Below are positions 48,008 through 59,602 of a DNA stretch of 64,000 bases, in pieces (position 1 is the stretch's first letter; every line of letters starts with the position of its first letter). The notes beneath the pieces are model-generated. The model had not been told where the DNA came from and did no database searches. It saw nothing but the letters and a program-made list of their open reading frames with translations. Location: the NCBI RefSeq assembly GCF_016545825.1, contig NC_052616.1, forward strand, positions 3,472,001 through 3,536,000, given 5' to 3'. A program made the translations under genes and the position numbers. Source of the DNA: Eucalyptus grandis. Its lineage: Eukaryota > Streptophyta > Magnoliopsida > Myrtales > Myrtaceae.

Positions 48008-48896
48008 CTATCGCCAGAAAGTGATCTCGTCATACAAGAATTGCTGCATAGGTTCTTCATAATTCTGTATGACGTGCATTCCATGTAACTCCGATATCAT
48101 TTGGAGTGACTTGCATCCAGAAATATCCACTTGCCAGAGTGAGTTTGGGAGGTCTCCAAGCCCAGCTAGTTTCTCGCAGTCTCTCACGACCAAACATTTC
48201 AAATTCTTGCACAATGACAAATCTGGTAGATACTCGATGGACTTGCATCTGGACGCATCTATAAATGCTAAACAGCTCATTTCTTTGAGCTCTGGAATCT
48301 CCAGAAGTACGTGACAATCTTTCACGACCAACTCTACCAAACCTTCAAATTTGGAAAGGTTTGGCAGTTTCACTATGGACTTGCATCCATCAATGTATAG
48401 CCATCGGCAGGATGGGAATTTCTCCAGGGTCTGAACATCACGTAGTTTCTCACAGTGGTTGATTTTCAGTGATATCAGGGTCTTGAAGCATGAAAGGTCA
48501 GGTAACATTTCAATGGATGTGCACCCAGAGATGTCCAACCCTTCCAAGTACTCCAAGAAATCAAGGCCTTGGACTTCAGATAAATTCTTGCATTTGGAAA
48601 TGCATAAATATCGCAGATACTTCAATTTTGCAAGATCCAGTCCCTTAATGGACGTGCACTCAGAGATATCCAACCTTCCCAAGTATTCCAAGTTTTCAAG
48701 GCCACTAATTTTGACTAGATTCTTGCATTTCCTGACATTTGCTTTCCTTAAAAGCTTCAAAGTTGAAAGGTTCAGTCTTTCCATAGACATGCAATCAGTG
48801 AGATCCAAAACTTCCAAGAACATGAAGCTATTAAGAACTTGAATTTCAAATTGATTCTCGCAACTTGGAAGCACATTTAAATTACTCAGCTCCAAA

Positions 48897-48911
48897 CGAT
48901 CCACCAACCTC
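48897..48911. repeat. Target-site duplication, left of the SINE
   Basis: CGATCCACCAACCTC; the partner at 49070-49084 differs at one base. Confidence 0.8.
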
Positions 48912-49069
48912 ACCACCGTTCTGGACAAGGCTCCCATGATCCTTTGCGAGGAGGAGAGGAGTTCAAATCCATCAGCGCGACGTCGGGGTGGTGAGTCCTC
49001 CGCTAATGCCCCAGAGTTTGCCCGCCGGTTGTCGGCTTACGGGGTTCCTGGGTCATCAAAAAAAAAAAA
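48912..49069 (+). mobile_element. tRNA-derived SINE inserted in the TNL LRR exon
   Basis: A 158-base insertion with an A12 tail at 49058-49069. A Pol III B-box-like GTTCAAATC sits at 48961-48969, about 50 bases from the 5' end, as in tRNA-derived SINEs. It is flanked by 15-bp target duplications that differ at one position. It lies antisense to the TNL. Removing the SINE and one target copy joins ALERWVDR directly to LELSNLNVLPSC in frame, which confirms the insertion boundaries and the direction of change. Confidence 0.87.
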
Positions 49070-49084
49070 CGATCCACCCACCTC
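49070..49084. repeat. Target-site duplication, right of the SINE
   Basis: CGATCCACCCACCTC, directly after the A-tail. Confidence 0.8.
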
Positions 49085-52000
49085 TCTAATGCTTCTGACG
49101 GACCTATGCGTAAGTACCTCAGAGAAACCAAACATTCGGCCTTATCAAGCCTAGGAAATTTTGGGCACTCCTGTACATCCAACATTGTTAGCAGTGCTAG
49201 TCCTTCCAGACCTTTGACTTCTCTCAATTCAGAGCAAGTCGCTAGCATCAATTTTGATAGATGCTTCAAGTTTGACAAATCTGGCAACTTTCTCAACATT
49301 TGGCATCGTGTAATGGAAAGCTTCAAAATTTCAGAGGGAAGCTGTGGGAGGCACTCAAGTGTTCTGCATTCTGAAATGGAAAGCATCAACAGTTCAGAGG
49401 GAAGCTCTGGGAGGCACTCAAGTGCACTGCATCCCGTGACACTGAGTTCCTTTAGGTTTATCAGGTTGGAAAGGATTGGCAATGTAGGACTCTGACAACT
49501 GAGACCTAGAGTTCTCAAGCCAGAGGGAAGGTTTGGCAGCAATTGAAGCTGGTCACACCCCAGTAAATCAAGGACTTGGAGACAAGAAAGCTCACCAATG
49601 CTTTCTGGCAAGCCATAAATACCAGTCACTGACAATTGGAGGGCCTTCAATGAGGACAATTCCCCAATATCGCTACAAACTTCTTTCAGGAATTTGCAAC
49701 CTGTGGCAACTAATCTGGTGAGTTTCCCCAACATCCCAATAGCCCCAGGTAACCTTGTTACAGCTGACCTTGCCATTAGCAGAACTTCTAAATTATGCAT
49801 GTCTCCAATGGAGTCAGGTAACTCTTTAAAACTGGTGTATGATATATCCAGCTCAGTTAACGATTCCAACTTGCCAATTGAGTCGGGGACCCCTCTCAAT
49901 GATTGACACCGCCTTAATGATAAGCACCGCTGTTTCTGGAGGTACCCTATGGAGTCTGGAAGTTCAGCAAGCTTTACACATCCGGAAAAATCAAGGGTGG
50001 ACAGAGACGCTAGATGGCCTAATGACCTGGGTATTCGAACCAATGATTCACAATCAGTGGCACTAAGAGTCCTGAGTTTCTTCATTGAACCCTAGATATG
50101 GGAATTTCTTCCATCCGAGTTCTATCTATAAAAAGCTCCTCCAATTCTTGTAGCTGATTCACTTCTATTGGTAGTTTTTTGAGTCTCCAACAGTCTCTCA
50201 CATCCAAGGAAATTAGGGTGTGGATGTTTCCGATAGAAGGGTGCACTTCTGTCTGATTTTCACATCTTTGAAGAATTAAAATCTCTAGATGCTGAAAATC
50301 TGTTAGATCAGGAGATGTTTTCAAGTCCTGGCAATTAGAAATGTTGAGAACTTTCAGATTACTTGCCGTCTGTAACAAAGAAAATAGGGAGACATGAGGC
50401 CACTGAGAGTAGGCAATCAAAATAAGTAACAAAGAACGAACTTCTTCATCTTACACTGATTTGATTCCATCCTGCCCAATGCTCTGTGACTTTGCTCCTT
50501 GATAAGTCAAATATGACTAATTTCTCCACATGAAAATTGGTTGCCATAAAATTTGATGGCCAATTTTTCCAACAAAGCCATCGTAATTCAGAAAGAAGAC
50601 ACTTGAAATCTCCAGAGAGGATGAAATTATTCATCTCAAGGAACCTTAAACTTGGTAGCTTTTCAAATGGTTCCTTGCTGCACACCCAGCCTAAGCCACT
50701 TTCGTTAAGACGGAGGGCTTTTATTTTTGCAGTTCCCTGAAAGTAAGAATGCCAAGGATAAGAAACATAGCATCATGACAACTAAATTAAGGATAAGCGG
50801 TTTCGATTTAATTCCTACTCTGTCGCTTTGAACTAAAAACGTTTAAAACATGGTTGCTGCTACTACTACAATTAAGTTCATCATTCCTTATCTTGCCGCC
50901 TTTTCAATTTTTCAGGAATTGAACCCCATAAGTTAGCTGAGAACCTCTAATATCAAAAGAAGAGCACCCTTTAGGGATACTGCTAGGAATTCCCCACTTA
51001 AAGTAGGCTTCTTTCAACTGGGGCCGGACTAATCTAATGCACTAACTCCTTTTTCCTCATTTTGATAAATAAGAAAACATCAACCATGAGCACAACAGAA
51101 AATCAACGAAAACCCTCACCTTATTCTTCTCCAGGGCATGTAAGGATTCCTTGTGAATCCATAATCTACTGCGTTTCCAGGGCTCCTCGTAGCCTTCCTG
51201 CCGAACAATTTCCCTACCAAGATCTCTCAATTGGTCATGCATTAACAACCTATGGTCATTTCCCACTTTTATCAAGGACATCGAACGCAATTCGTCAATT
51301 CCCATCTGTGGGTAATATTCACAGTCATGCCGCATATAGGATGCGATTCTTTCATCAGTTCCAACAAAAAAACAGGCAATATCCAAAAATATTTGCTGTT
51401 GCTCATAATCTAGTGCATCATAACTTATTTTTAACTTCGCTTGCACTTCCTTCCTTGGTGTTTTTCTTAACTTCTTCAATGTTTCTTCCCATACTGCTAT
51501 GCTTTTTCTGCACAAGAATGAACCTATGACTTCGAGTGTTAAAGGTAGCCCTCCTGTAGTGGAAACGATATTATGTGAGAGATCCACAAATTCAGGCAAA
51601 GGGAAGTCCCTTCTGAATGCATTCCTACTAAAAAGAAGCAACGAGTTGTCAGCATCCAATCCATTGAGTTCATATGAGTTGTCCACCCTAGCCTCATCAA
51701 GAACAGTCACTTTTCTTGTCGTTATAATGATCTTACTTCCTAAACCAAACCAGTCACGATTTCCGGCCAAGCAGTTCAACTGAGAAACATCGTCCACATC
51801 GTCAAGAAGAATGAGAACTTTCGCATGCCTAAATCTCTTTCTAATGATTCTAAGTCCTTCATCAACATTGAAGACATGCTTGTGTTTTTGTTTTAGAAAG
51901 TCAGAGATTAGCTGGTTCTGCAAATGGTGGGCACCCCACTTTTCTGATGTTTCTCGCACATCTGCCAAGAAGCTACAATGATTGAACTGATGGCAGAGTT

Positions 52001-53164
52001 TATTGAAGATGACCTTGGCTAAAGTTGTCTTTCCAACACCGCCCATTCCATGGATACCGACAAATCGAGTTTCACTGTCATTATTACTTAACATTCTCAT
52101 AATCTCCTCTATATGATCACTAATCCCGACCAAGTTCTCTGTGACGTCCAACTGTAAATCTTCCTTTAACTCGGCCAAAACCTTCTTGACAATTATCTTA
52201 ACCAACTCACCTTCATGTCTGAAATTACAGCAAAGTTCAATACGAGAAAAGAATCGTCAATATCTCCACGGAAGCACATCCACAAATAAACAGGAAGTGA
52301 AAATCAACCCAATTGATGAAAAGGCCGTCATTTTTTCTGCCGTAAAAACGAACATGGCATAAAAATCTCAAATTTTGATCTAACTAAGCAAGATCATGAG
52401 TGAAAAAGAAGTACCCGTTAGCAATTTTCTCTGATTCCCATCCCTTTAAGCTTCCTACTTCTTTGAGTGCTCGCACCCATTGTTGGACCTGCTCTACCTC
52501 ATAGTGCTTCTTAATTGAATGGAAGGCATCCCCGAATCTCCCCGTCTGGTGTCGCACGTCCCCGGGCCCAACTTTGTAGAATATGGGCAAGACCATGTGC
52601 CCTTCATTTCTCTTGCACTCGATCATTTGGGCGAGCTCACGAAGACACCATTTGCTAGAAGCATAATCTGAAGAGAGAATCGGGATCGAGATCTTACTGT
52701 TCCTAATGGCTTGGAGAAGATCCGGACCGATCTCCTCGCCAATGGGGAGCTCGTCATCGTCCCTGAACACGGAGATCCCATCTCTTTTGAGGCTGGTGTA
52801 GAGGTAGTCGGTGAAGCTGGTGCGAGTGTCCCTGCCCCTGAAGCTCAAGAACACTTCATATTCGTTCTCAAAGGTCGATGAAGCAGATTCCTCGATGCTC
52901 GCATTTGCTATCTTCCTCTCCTTCTTCTTCAGGAAACGTGATGCAAGCACAGAGAGAAGAATTACTGCGATAGCGACCGCCAAAGGAATGCACAAGGCCT
53001 TATCAATTTCCATTCTGGCTAGGGTTCCTTCGACTCTAGGTTCTACAAAGCAATTGATGAGAGTCGGTTGGACAGTTTATACCTTTCGTGGGCGCCAATT
53101 CCTCCGTTCTTTTGATCTTTTGTGCCCCAGGAAAAAAAAATATCCGTTTAATAATGTAAATTAA

Positions 53165-54940
53165 TTATTCTATTTTTATAATAGAAAAATAATCTTTGGA
53201 TAAAAAGAGTGCGTTTGATAATATTTTCTGTTTAAAAATTATTTTATTAAAATAGAAATAAAAAACTATTTCTATTCGGAAAATAATTTTTTAACATAAG
53301 AATACGTTTGATAAACTTGTATAATTTTTTTGTTTTTTTTTTTTTTTTTTTTTAATTTTTTAATATTTTCTTTGGGTGAGGCTCGGCCTCGCCTCACCGG
53401 CTAACGTGAGGTCGGCCTCGCCTTAGCTAGGCGAGGTTGAGCTCACCTAGCCTCGCCTCGCCGGGCCACCACTAGGTCAACGTCCCGGCGATGGCTCGGT
53501 GAGGCCGACCTTGCGCTGGCTTGGCCTCGCCAGATCTGGGCCACGCTCTGGCAAGGTCGTCGGCCATGGCCAAGGCCAGTGACTAGCCAAAGAAAAAAGA
53601 AGAAGAAAAGAATAAGAAGGAAAAAATAGGAGAGAGAAAATTTGTTTCTCGGAAATGTTTTGGAAATAAAAACAAGTTTTTCTTGTTTCTTATTTATGTT
53701 CCAAATTTGTTCCTTGGAACAAAAACAAGTCCTAGGAACAAAAATATAAACAAACGTGTTTCTTTTTTTTTGTTCTGGAACAAAGAAACAAAAATTGTGT
53801 TCATAACAAGAAAAAAATAACACAAACAAACGCATTCTAAATTTGAAAAAAAAAAAAGTAAAAAAAGTAACTTTTTCTTCTCATGAACAATTTTTATAAA
53901 TAAATCATTTCTTTCATTTATTTTTTTCTTTTCTCCTTCTTCCTCGCCACTACGTGTCGTTTGTTGTACTGGTCGCTGATGGCCAATCGTTGCCATTGCC
54001 GCCACCACTAGCTAGAGGAGCAACAAGAAGAAAAAGAGAAAAAAAAAAAAAAAAAAAAAAAAAAAATTAAAAGAAATCCTATATTATAAAAAAATTTGTA
54101 ACCATACCGGATGCATTCTTGTTCTTTTCTATTTCAAGAATATAAATTTTGTATAGTTACTAAATACGTTCTTTTACTTATAAATTATTTTAGAGAATAG
54201 AAATAGAAAAAAGTTATTTTTGAAAAAAAAATATTTTCTAGAATAAAAATGTTATCAAACATATCCTTATTTACTTATTTGGACCTTCAACTTTGATCAT
54301 TGGCGCTGGCCCAAATTGATGAATCATCCTTTTATGTGTTGGAATCTCGTGGAAAGTGATTGGCATTTGGTAACGTTTTTGTTAAAAAATTGTTCAGGAA
54401 ATGTAAATAGAAAAACTATTTATATCTCGGGAACAATTTTTAAACGGAAGACCATGTTTGGTAAACTTGTATAATTTATGTTCTTAGAATAGAAAAAAAA
54501 AAAACAGAAACATGTTTGGTAAATTTGTATAATTTTTTTTTTTTTTTTAATTTTTAAATATTTTTATTTTATTTTTCATTTTTTCATTTTTCATTTTTTT
54601 TTCTTTTTTTCGAGCTCACCCAGCCATGGTGAGGCTCGGCCTCGCTAGGGACCAGTTGCCCTCGACGGCCGGTCGCCGACCATGGCCGAGGCCGAGGACC
54701 GGCCAAAGAAAAAAGAAGAATAAAAGAAAGAAAATAAAGAGAAAAAAATATGAGAGGGAAAAATTGTTTCTCGCAAGTGTTCCCAAGAATAATAAACAAG
54801 TTTTTTTTTGTTTTTATTTCTATTTCAAATCTATGCCCTAACGGAAAAAAAAATAAATTTTTTGTTTCGAGAAAAAAAGTATAAATAAAAGCGTTTCTAT
54901 TCTTTTTTTGTTCTCACAAACAAACAAGCCCTTAGTCAAG
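53165..54940. mobile_element. Cluster of three GTTTGGTAA-family repeats (copies B, C, D)
   Basis: Related AT-rich elements lie side by side at about 53200-53845, 53850-54262 and 54350-54940. Recurrent phrases are TTTGGTAAACTTGTATAATTT, AGAATAGAAATAGAAAAA and GGCCAAAGAAAAAAGAAGAA. Each has a short GC-rich core (53390-53585, 53940-54015 and 54610-54705) made of GAGGC(C/T)CGGCCTCGCC-like units. The outer ends resemble GAGTGCGTTTGATAA and CAAACGCATTCTA. They begin about 150 bases upstream of the TNL start codon, so they form its promoter neighbourhood. No coding capacity. Confidence 0.55.
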
Positions 54941-55882
54941 GGTTTTCCACCAGTTCGTTTTAGTTGAGGGACCTCTGTCAAGAAACCCCTAGGCGGCATG
55001 AAAAGGATTTCTCCCCGTGTTAATGATATTTTTGTGCAGTATATGCATTTATCGACTCTCTGGGACATACCGACATTCAATGCGAGCATCAACTGTCATG
55101 AATCAAGATCGAATGAACCCAAATCGGAATTTGATGAAGGCAAAACGAAGAACCCGAGCAAGACATTCTGACAGGTGGTGAGGTCAGACATGCATGAAGC
55201 AGCAACAATAGTCTTTGCCTCGATTGCGAATCATCGCGTTTTTGTTACCTTCACTCGATTTCCATGTTTGGTTTGGTCGGGTATTGTTTCGAGATCCCGA
55301 ATCCATTCATCTGATTTGTCATGATCGATCAATGAAGGCTTTCATGAGCGCATATCTGGAAAAGGTTTGACCCCATTGAAAATCTGGGTGCATCATAGGA
55401 GCATAACAGAAGTTGGAACACATTGCTCCCTTCTAAACTTTGCCCCAACCTCATTTCTGGTTTAGGCTTTGCAGAGTGTAATTGCTTCTACGGATGCCCC
55501 GATCCGAAGGCTGGATCTGCTCACGGAATTCGAAACCCGAAAGAGGAAACGATCAAAGCTGGGAGTCGAGATGCTCCTTATTCGGTGTGGAGGTGAAACT
55601 CTTCGTTATTGGGTGACTTTTGCAGATCCTGCAAGGAGAGAAAATAGCTCCCGCCCTGTGCAAACCAATGTCCCACCCATTTGCACTCGAAGCTAGCTCT
55701 CTCCTTGTCCTCCCTCCGTTGTTTTCATTCCTCAACTCAAATTTTTCTGTCACAAAACACTCTTTTTCGCGTGGTCCTTTTTCTTGTGCGTGTACAAAGG
55801 GCCAACCGCATGAGTCAAATCCCGAAATTCTGCCTATTTAATTTGAAATAGAAAAGCATGCTTAGAAATGTAGTGCGTTAGT

Positions 55883-56636
55883 CGAAAACATGCCATAACA
55901 AGACACTTGTCCCACAAGGCCCATTGACGGAATGTCAAACAAGTTTAGTGAACATTTAAGGTATAATAATACTTTTGATGGACAAGGCACATTAATAAAA
56001 TGTCGAATAAAACTCATCCATCATGAATTTTCAATGGGCAGGATTCAAGTGAAGCATATGAAATGTGCATGATGATTGACGAAGCATGTATAAAAATTGA
56101 AGACTGGGTCAAGGATGATCCATTAACTATGAGATAACCATCGCCGAGTTCAACTCCAGAGACTTCAAGGGATACTAGAATCCATTTACTTTAATTCGAA
56201 ATCGAATTTAACAATTTAATTTGCTACTGATAATCTCCTATTGGACTTTAATTAATAATCGAAATCATTGAGTTTGGATGACCACAATCTTATAAAAATT
56301 AACGTATCATAGGGCTACACTAATATTGCGAAACTTGTCATATCTTTTCCACATGCAATTCTTTTGCCTTGCTTGACCAACATTACTTTCCTATATTGGG
56401 GTTCGTACGAGAGGTGCATTTGATTCTATCTCGAAAAATAAATTTGGTACGGCATTTTGACTAACAAGAAAGATAGCGATTAGAATTAGCCCGGACCTTT
56501 CTATGGCACCTTAAGAAATCAACCCTCGTCATCCTACGTCATAATCAAAGCCGTAATTCTTCAAGAAGATACTATACTATACTATACTCTACTCTATGAG
56601 CGCTTCGTATAGAAATTACAACAAAAATTAACTTAG
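55883..56636 (+). repeat. Dispersed duplicated block, copy 2
   Basis: Aligns with 41493-42231 in the same orientation about 14.4 kb away, with many substitutions and small indels. It includes a small ACTAT repeat at about 56568-56595 that copy 1 lacks. The two copies lie on either side of the TNL gene. The preceding 54941-55882 has no supported gene. Confidence 0.8.
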
Positions 56637-57120
56637 AGTCCGTTTATTTATTGAAAAAAAATTTTCTCATTTTTTAGTGTTTGGTTCGCTTAAGAAAATG
56701 AGTCAACAAAAATGTTTTTCTATTAAAGCTTAAATTTAGGAAAACGATTTCCCCTTTAAAAGAATTGAAAAATGTTTTCTAAAATTTTCTCCTTGTCTTG
56801 AGATCCTTGAATAATAAAATGTTTATTCTATAAAAATATTTTTTTCTCTTTTCTTTATTTTCTTTCTCCATCTTCCTTTGTTGGCTGCATACCTCCATGA
56901 CGATTGGCAGCCGACCTTGGCCATGACACAAGTTGATGAGCTTGAGGCTCAGCTGATCTAGGCAAGCCTAAATTGATTGAGGCTGTCGAGCTCGAGGCTC
57001 GCCAGATCTAGGTGAGCTTGCATTTCGGCTAATCTCAGCAAACTCGAGGCTCGCTAGATCCTGGTGAGTTCGAGCTCTCCTATAGTCGTTGCCGGCTGGT
57101 TACAAGGAAGTAAGGGGGAA
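56637..57120. mobile_element. Repeat with AT-rich arms and a GC-richer core
   Basis: The left arm GAGTCCGTTTATTTATTGAAAA and following AAAATG-rich sequence lead into a core at about 56880-57090. The core repeats GAGCTCGAGGCTCGCCAGATC-like units. It abuts copy 2 of the duplicated block exactly at 56636, which suggests insertion there. The right end is not well defined. Confidence 0.4.
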
Positions 57121-57665
57121 TTTATTAATTTAGGAATTTATGTTAAAATCTTACTAAGTGCTTGCAAACTGCTCTAGGTCAAGGGTCTGGACTAACGGGG
57201 TACTTCATGGGCCTTCAAGTAGCTTAATCTCCATGTCCGTGCCCTTAGATTACAAAAAGTTAAGTGAAACATGAAATCATAGTTGTCAATTTGGAATTCA
57301 AATCATGAATAAAACCTCATAGATTCATAAATTGTGAATTAGAATCGAATCGAATCCAATTGTTACTTATGGTAAAACAACTTACATTCACTTTTTTTTT
57401 CTTGAGCAAGCAGATAATCCAAAATAACAAGTTTTGAGTTACAAACCCAAACTTGTGATAACTTAATTTCAAGCACATATTAAGCATAGCATAAGTTATT
57501 GTAGAATACTATTTGAAACTTAATAGAAAGTGTATGTGTCATATCTTTAATCGTCCGTTTACAGTTTGCTTAGTTTTTAATAACGTTACGTGGGAACAAA
57601 AATAAATATCGTATAGCCCATGAAATTGGATAAAAGCTACATTTGTTAGGTAAAAACAATAAACT

Positions 57666-57724
57666 ATGAATAGATAAAATCTATGAAACCATTGAATAAA
57701 TTCGGCGATGAATCAATATACTCA
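57666..57724 (+). repeat. Short block shared with 44266-44330
   Basis: Same orientation as its partner. Immediately after it the sequence changes to GC-rich repeat core sequence (57725-57895, GAGGCCGACC-like units), which looks like another element fragment. Confidence 0.6.
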
Positions 57725-58268
57725 CTTGCTCAGGCTAGGTGCGACAAGGGTCAACCTCACCAAATTTGGCAAGGTCCTCTCCTTGATGGTCGGTGTTTGC
57801 CCTCGCCCAGGCGTAGCCCGGCGAGGCCAACCATTGCCTGTTGCTGGCAAGGTTGACTTGGGTGAGGCCGACCCTTGCTGACCATGGCCACTGACAAAAG
57901 AAAAAGCAAAGAAAAGGGAGATGGGAAAAAAATAAAATTCATTTTAATAATTCAAAAAAATTAATATATTATTAAAAATGTCTATATTAACATTGGCTAT
58001 ATCACGTAGGATAGTTGGTGTCCAAGTTAGCAATTTATAATCTAAATTGACCAGATGAATTGAATTGATGCAAATGTGAAAAATGTTTAAGATTAAATTG
58101 ATCCAACTTTAGAACTGAATGTATTTTTCCCAACATGGAGGGACGAAGGTTGTTCGATAAGAGAGGAAAAGAAAGAGTAGAGATAATAAGTTATATTTAT
58201 CTTTTATAGGCATTTTAGAGAATTCAATTTAAAGGGGTGCGGCATAAGCCACTTGAAGGGTGAAATTA

Positions 58269-59105
58269 GGGAAAATTCCAAATAAGAGCTCGAAATGTTT
58301 TCATTTTTTCAAATAAGGATTTGAAGTGTCCATATCGGTCTCAAAGAAAAGCTTGAAGTGATTATGGTCATTTCAAATAAGAGTTTAGTCTTGTTGATCG
58401 GCAAAAAATTTCGGCCAATTAGGGACATTTTTATCCAAATACAATTTACATTAAATTAAATTATATCATAAATTTAAAAAAAAAAAGAAGAAAAAAGAGA
58501 AAACACAAGCAAAAGGGTCCTATGGCCGTTGCCCCACCACTAGTGGGGTGGTGTTGAAGGCCGACAGGGTCGTTGGTGCTTGGGGGAGAGCGACCTGGTC
58601 AACCAAAGGCGAGGGTTGGCAAGGCCTTGCTAGAGGTGGGAGAGGGCAGCGACTCTCCTAAATCTACGCGAGGGTCGCTTGCCCTTACCCAATCTAGGTG
58701 AAGGTCGCCGCCCTTTCGTGCCTTTAGAAAGGCTTGCTAAGGTCATCGACCCTCCCTCAAGCATAGGTGATCCCATCAACCTTCATCGCTGCCCCACTAG
58801 TGATGGGGCGGTGGCCATAGGCGCTCCCTCCCGCCTGTGTTTTTTTTTAAAGCATTTTTTAAAAGGAAAAAATGGAAAAAAAATTAAAATTTACAAAGAT
58901 GAAATTGCCCTTAATATTTAGTGAATTCTAGCTCTTCTTTGAGATTGATATATGCACTTTAGACATTTTTTCGAAATAATATTCATTTTAGATCACCATT
59001 TGATAAAATAAGGGCATTTCGGGGCTTTATTTAAAATAATGCCCACCTTATATTTTTATTTGAAAAGATGAGGGCATTTTAGACTCTTATTTTGAATTTT
59101 TTTGT
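58269..59105. mobile_element. Long-TIR element with a GC-rich core
   Basis: The left arm, GGGAAAATTCCAAATAAGAG then TTTTTTCAAATAAGGATTTG, pairs with the right arm, which reads CAAAATAAGAGTCTAAAATG then CTTTTCAAATAAAAATATAA on the other strand. Arms are about 200 bases. The core at 58510-58840 is GC-rich (GCGAGGGTCG, CCCCACCACTAGTGGGGTGG). No transposase is visible. Confidence 0.55.
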
Positions 59106-59602
59106 GAGATTATTATCACAAAAAAAAAAAAAAAAAACATCAAATAACTACCGTATGCTTTTAGGTTTTGGTCTTTCTTTCTTGCATCGGATGAAAAAGA
59201 AGCAGAATTGTTGGTGTGCCGAGTACCAAATGTTCACGATGGCCTCAAAATCCACACCCAAGTTCCACATTTTCCCTCTCTCGATCCCGCCCGATCAAGC
59301 AATTGACGAAATAGTTTTCACGATTGAAATGGAAGCACCCGAGTTTTTTTTTTTTTTTTTTACTTTAATTAATATCATGCCCGTTTTTTCCTTCGGTATC
59401 GAAATTTATAATATTCCTCAAATTAAAAAAAAAAAAGCCTATGAAAAGAATCGTAAGTGAATATATATGCACATGCGTTTCGACTTAAAAAGAATTCTGA
59501 TCATACGAATTCGCAAAATTCAGAAAAGTAGAGAGGGGAGAAAAAAGAAAAGAAAAACAAAAAAAGAAAAGCCCGATAAGAAAAAAGAAGAAGAAGAAGA
59601 AT

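Larger units (their letters stand above)
48008..53013 (-). pseudogene. TIR-NBS-LRR (TNL) resistance gene disrupted by a SINE and a frameshift
   Basis: An intracellular immune receptor by family. Four exons on the minus strand: 52415-53013 (TIR), 51120-52218 (NB-ARC), 50455-50736 and 48008-50369 (LRR). Residues 7-27 are hydrophobic (ALCIPLAVAIAVILL), so the protein may be membrane-anchored. The TIR domain has YEVFLSFRGRDTRTSF and the NADase-type Glu in SSKWCLREL. NB-ARC has P-loop GMGGVGKTT (257-265), kinase-2 KVLILLDDVDD, RNBS-B GSKIIITTR, GLPL (GGLPLTLEVIG) and MHD (LLMHDQLRDLG). Two breaks hit the LRR exon. The frame stops at 50082 unless one G is added to the GGG run at 50090-50092, after which it continues as SMKKLRTLSATDC. 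A SINE at 48912-49069 then imposes another stop. Without both, about 1389 residues would be encoded. The SINE is real; the G-run change may be a sequence error. Confidence 0.88.

Noticed and set aside
49003..49069. FFFLMTQEPRKP tail as the natural C-terminus of the TNL
   Set aside because: These residues are the translation of the SINE A-tail and body in antisense, not a family feature.
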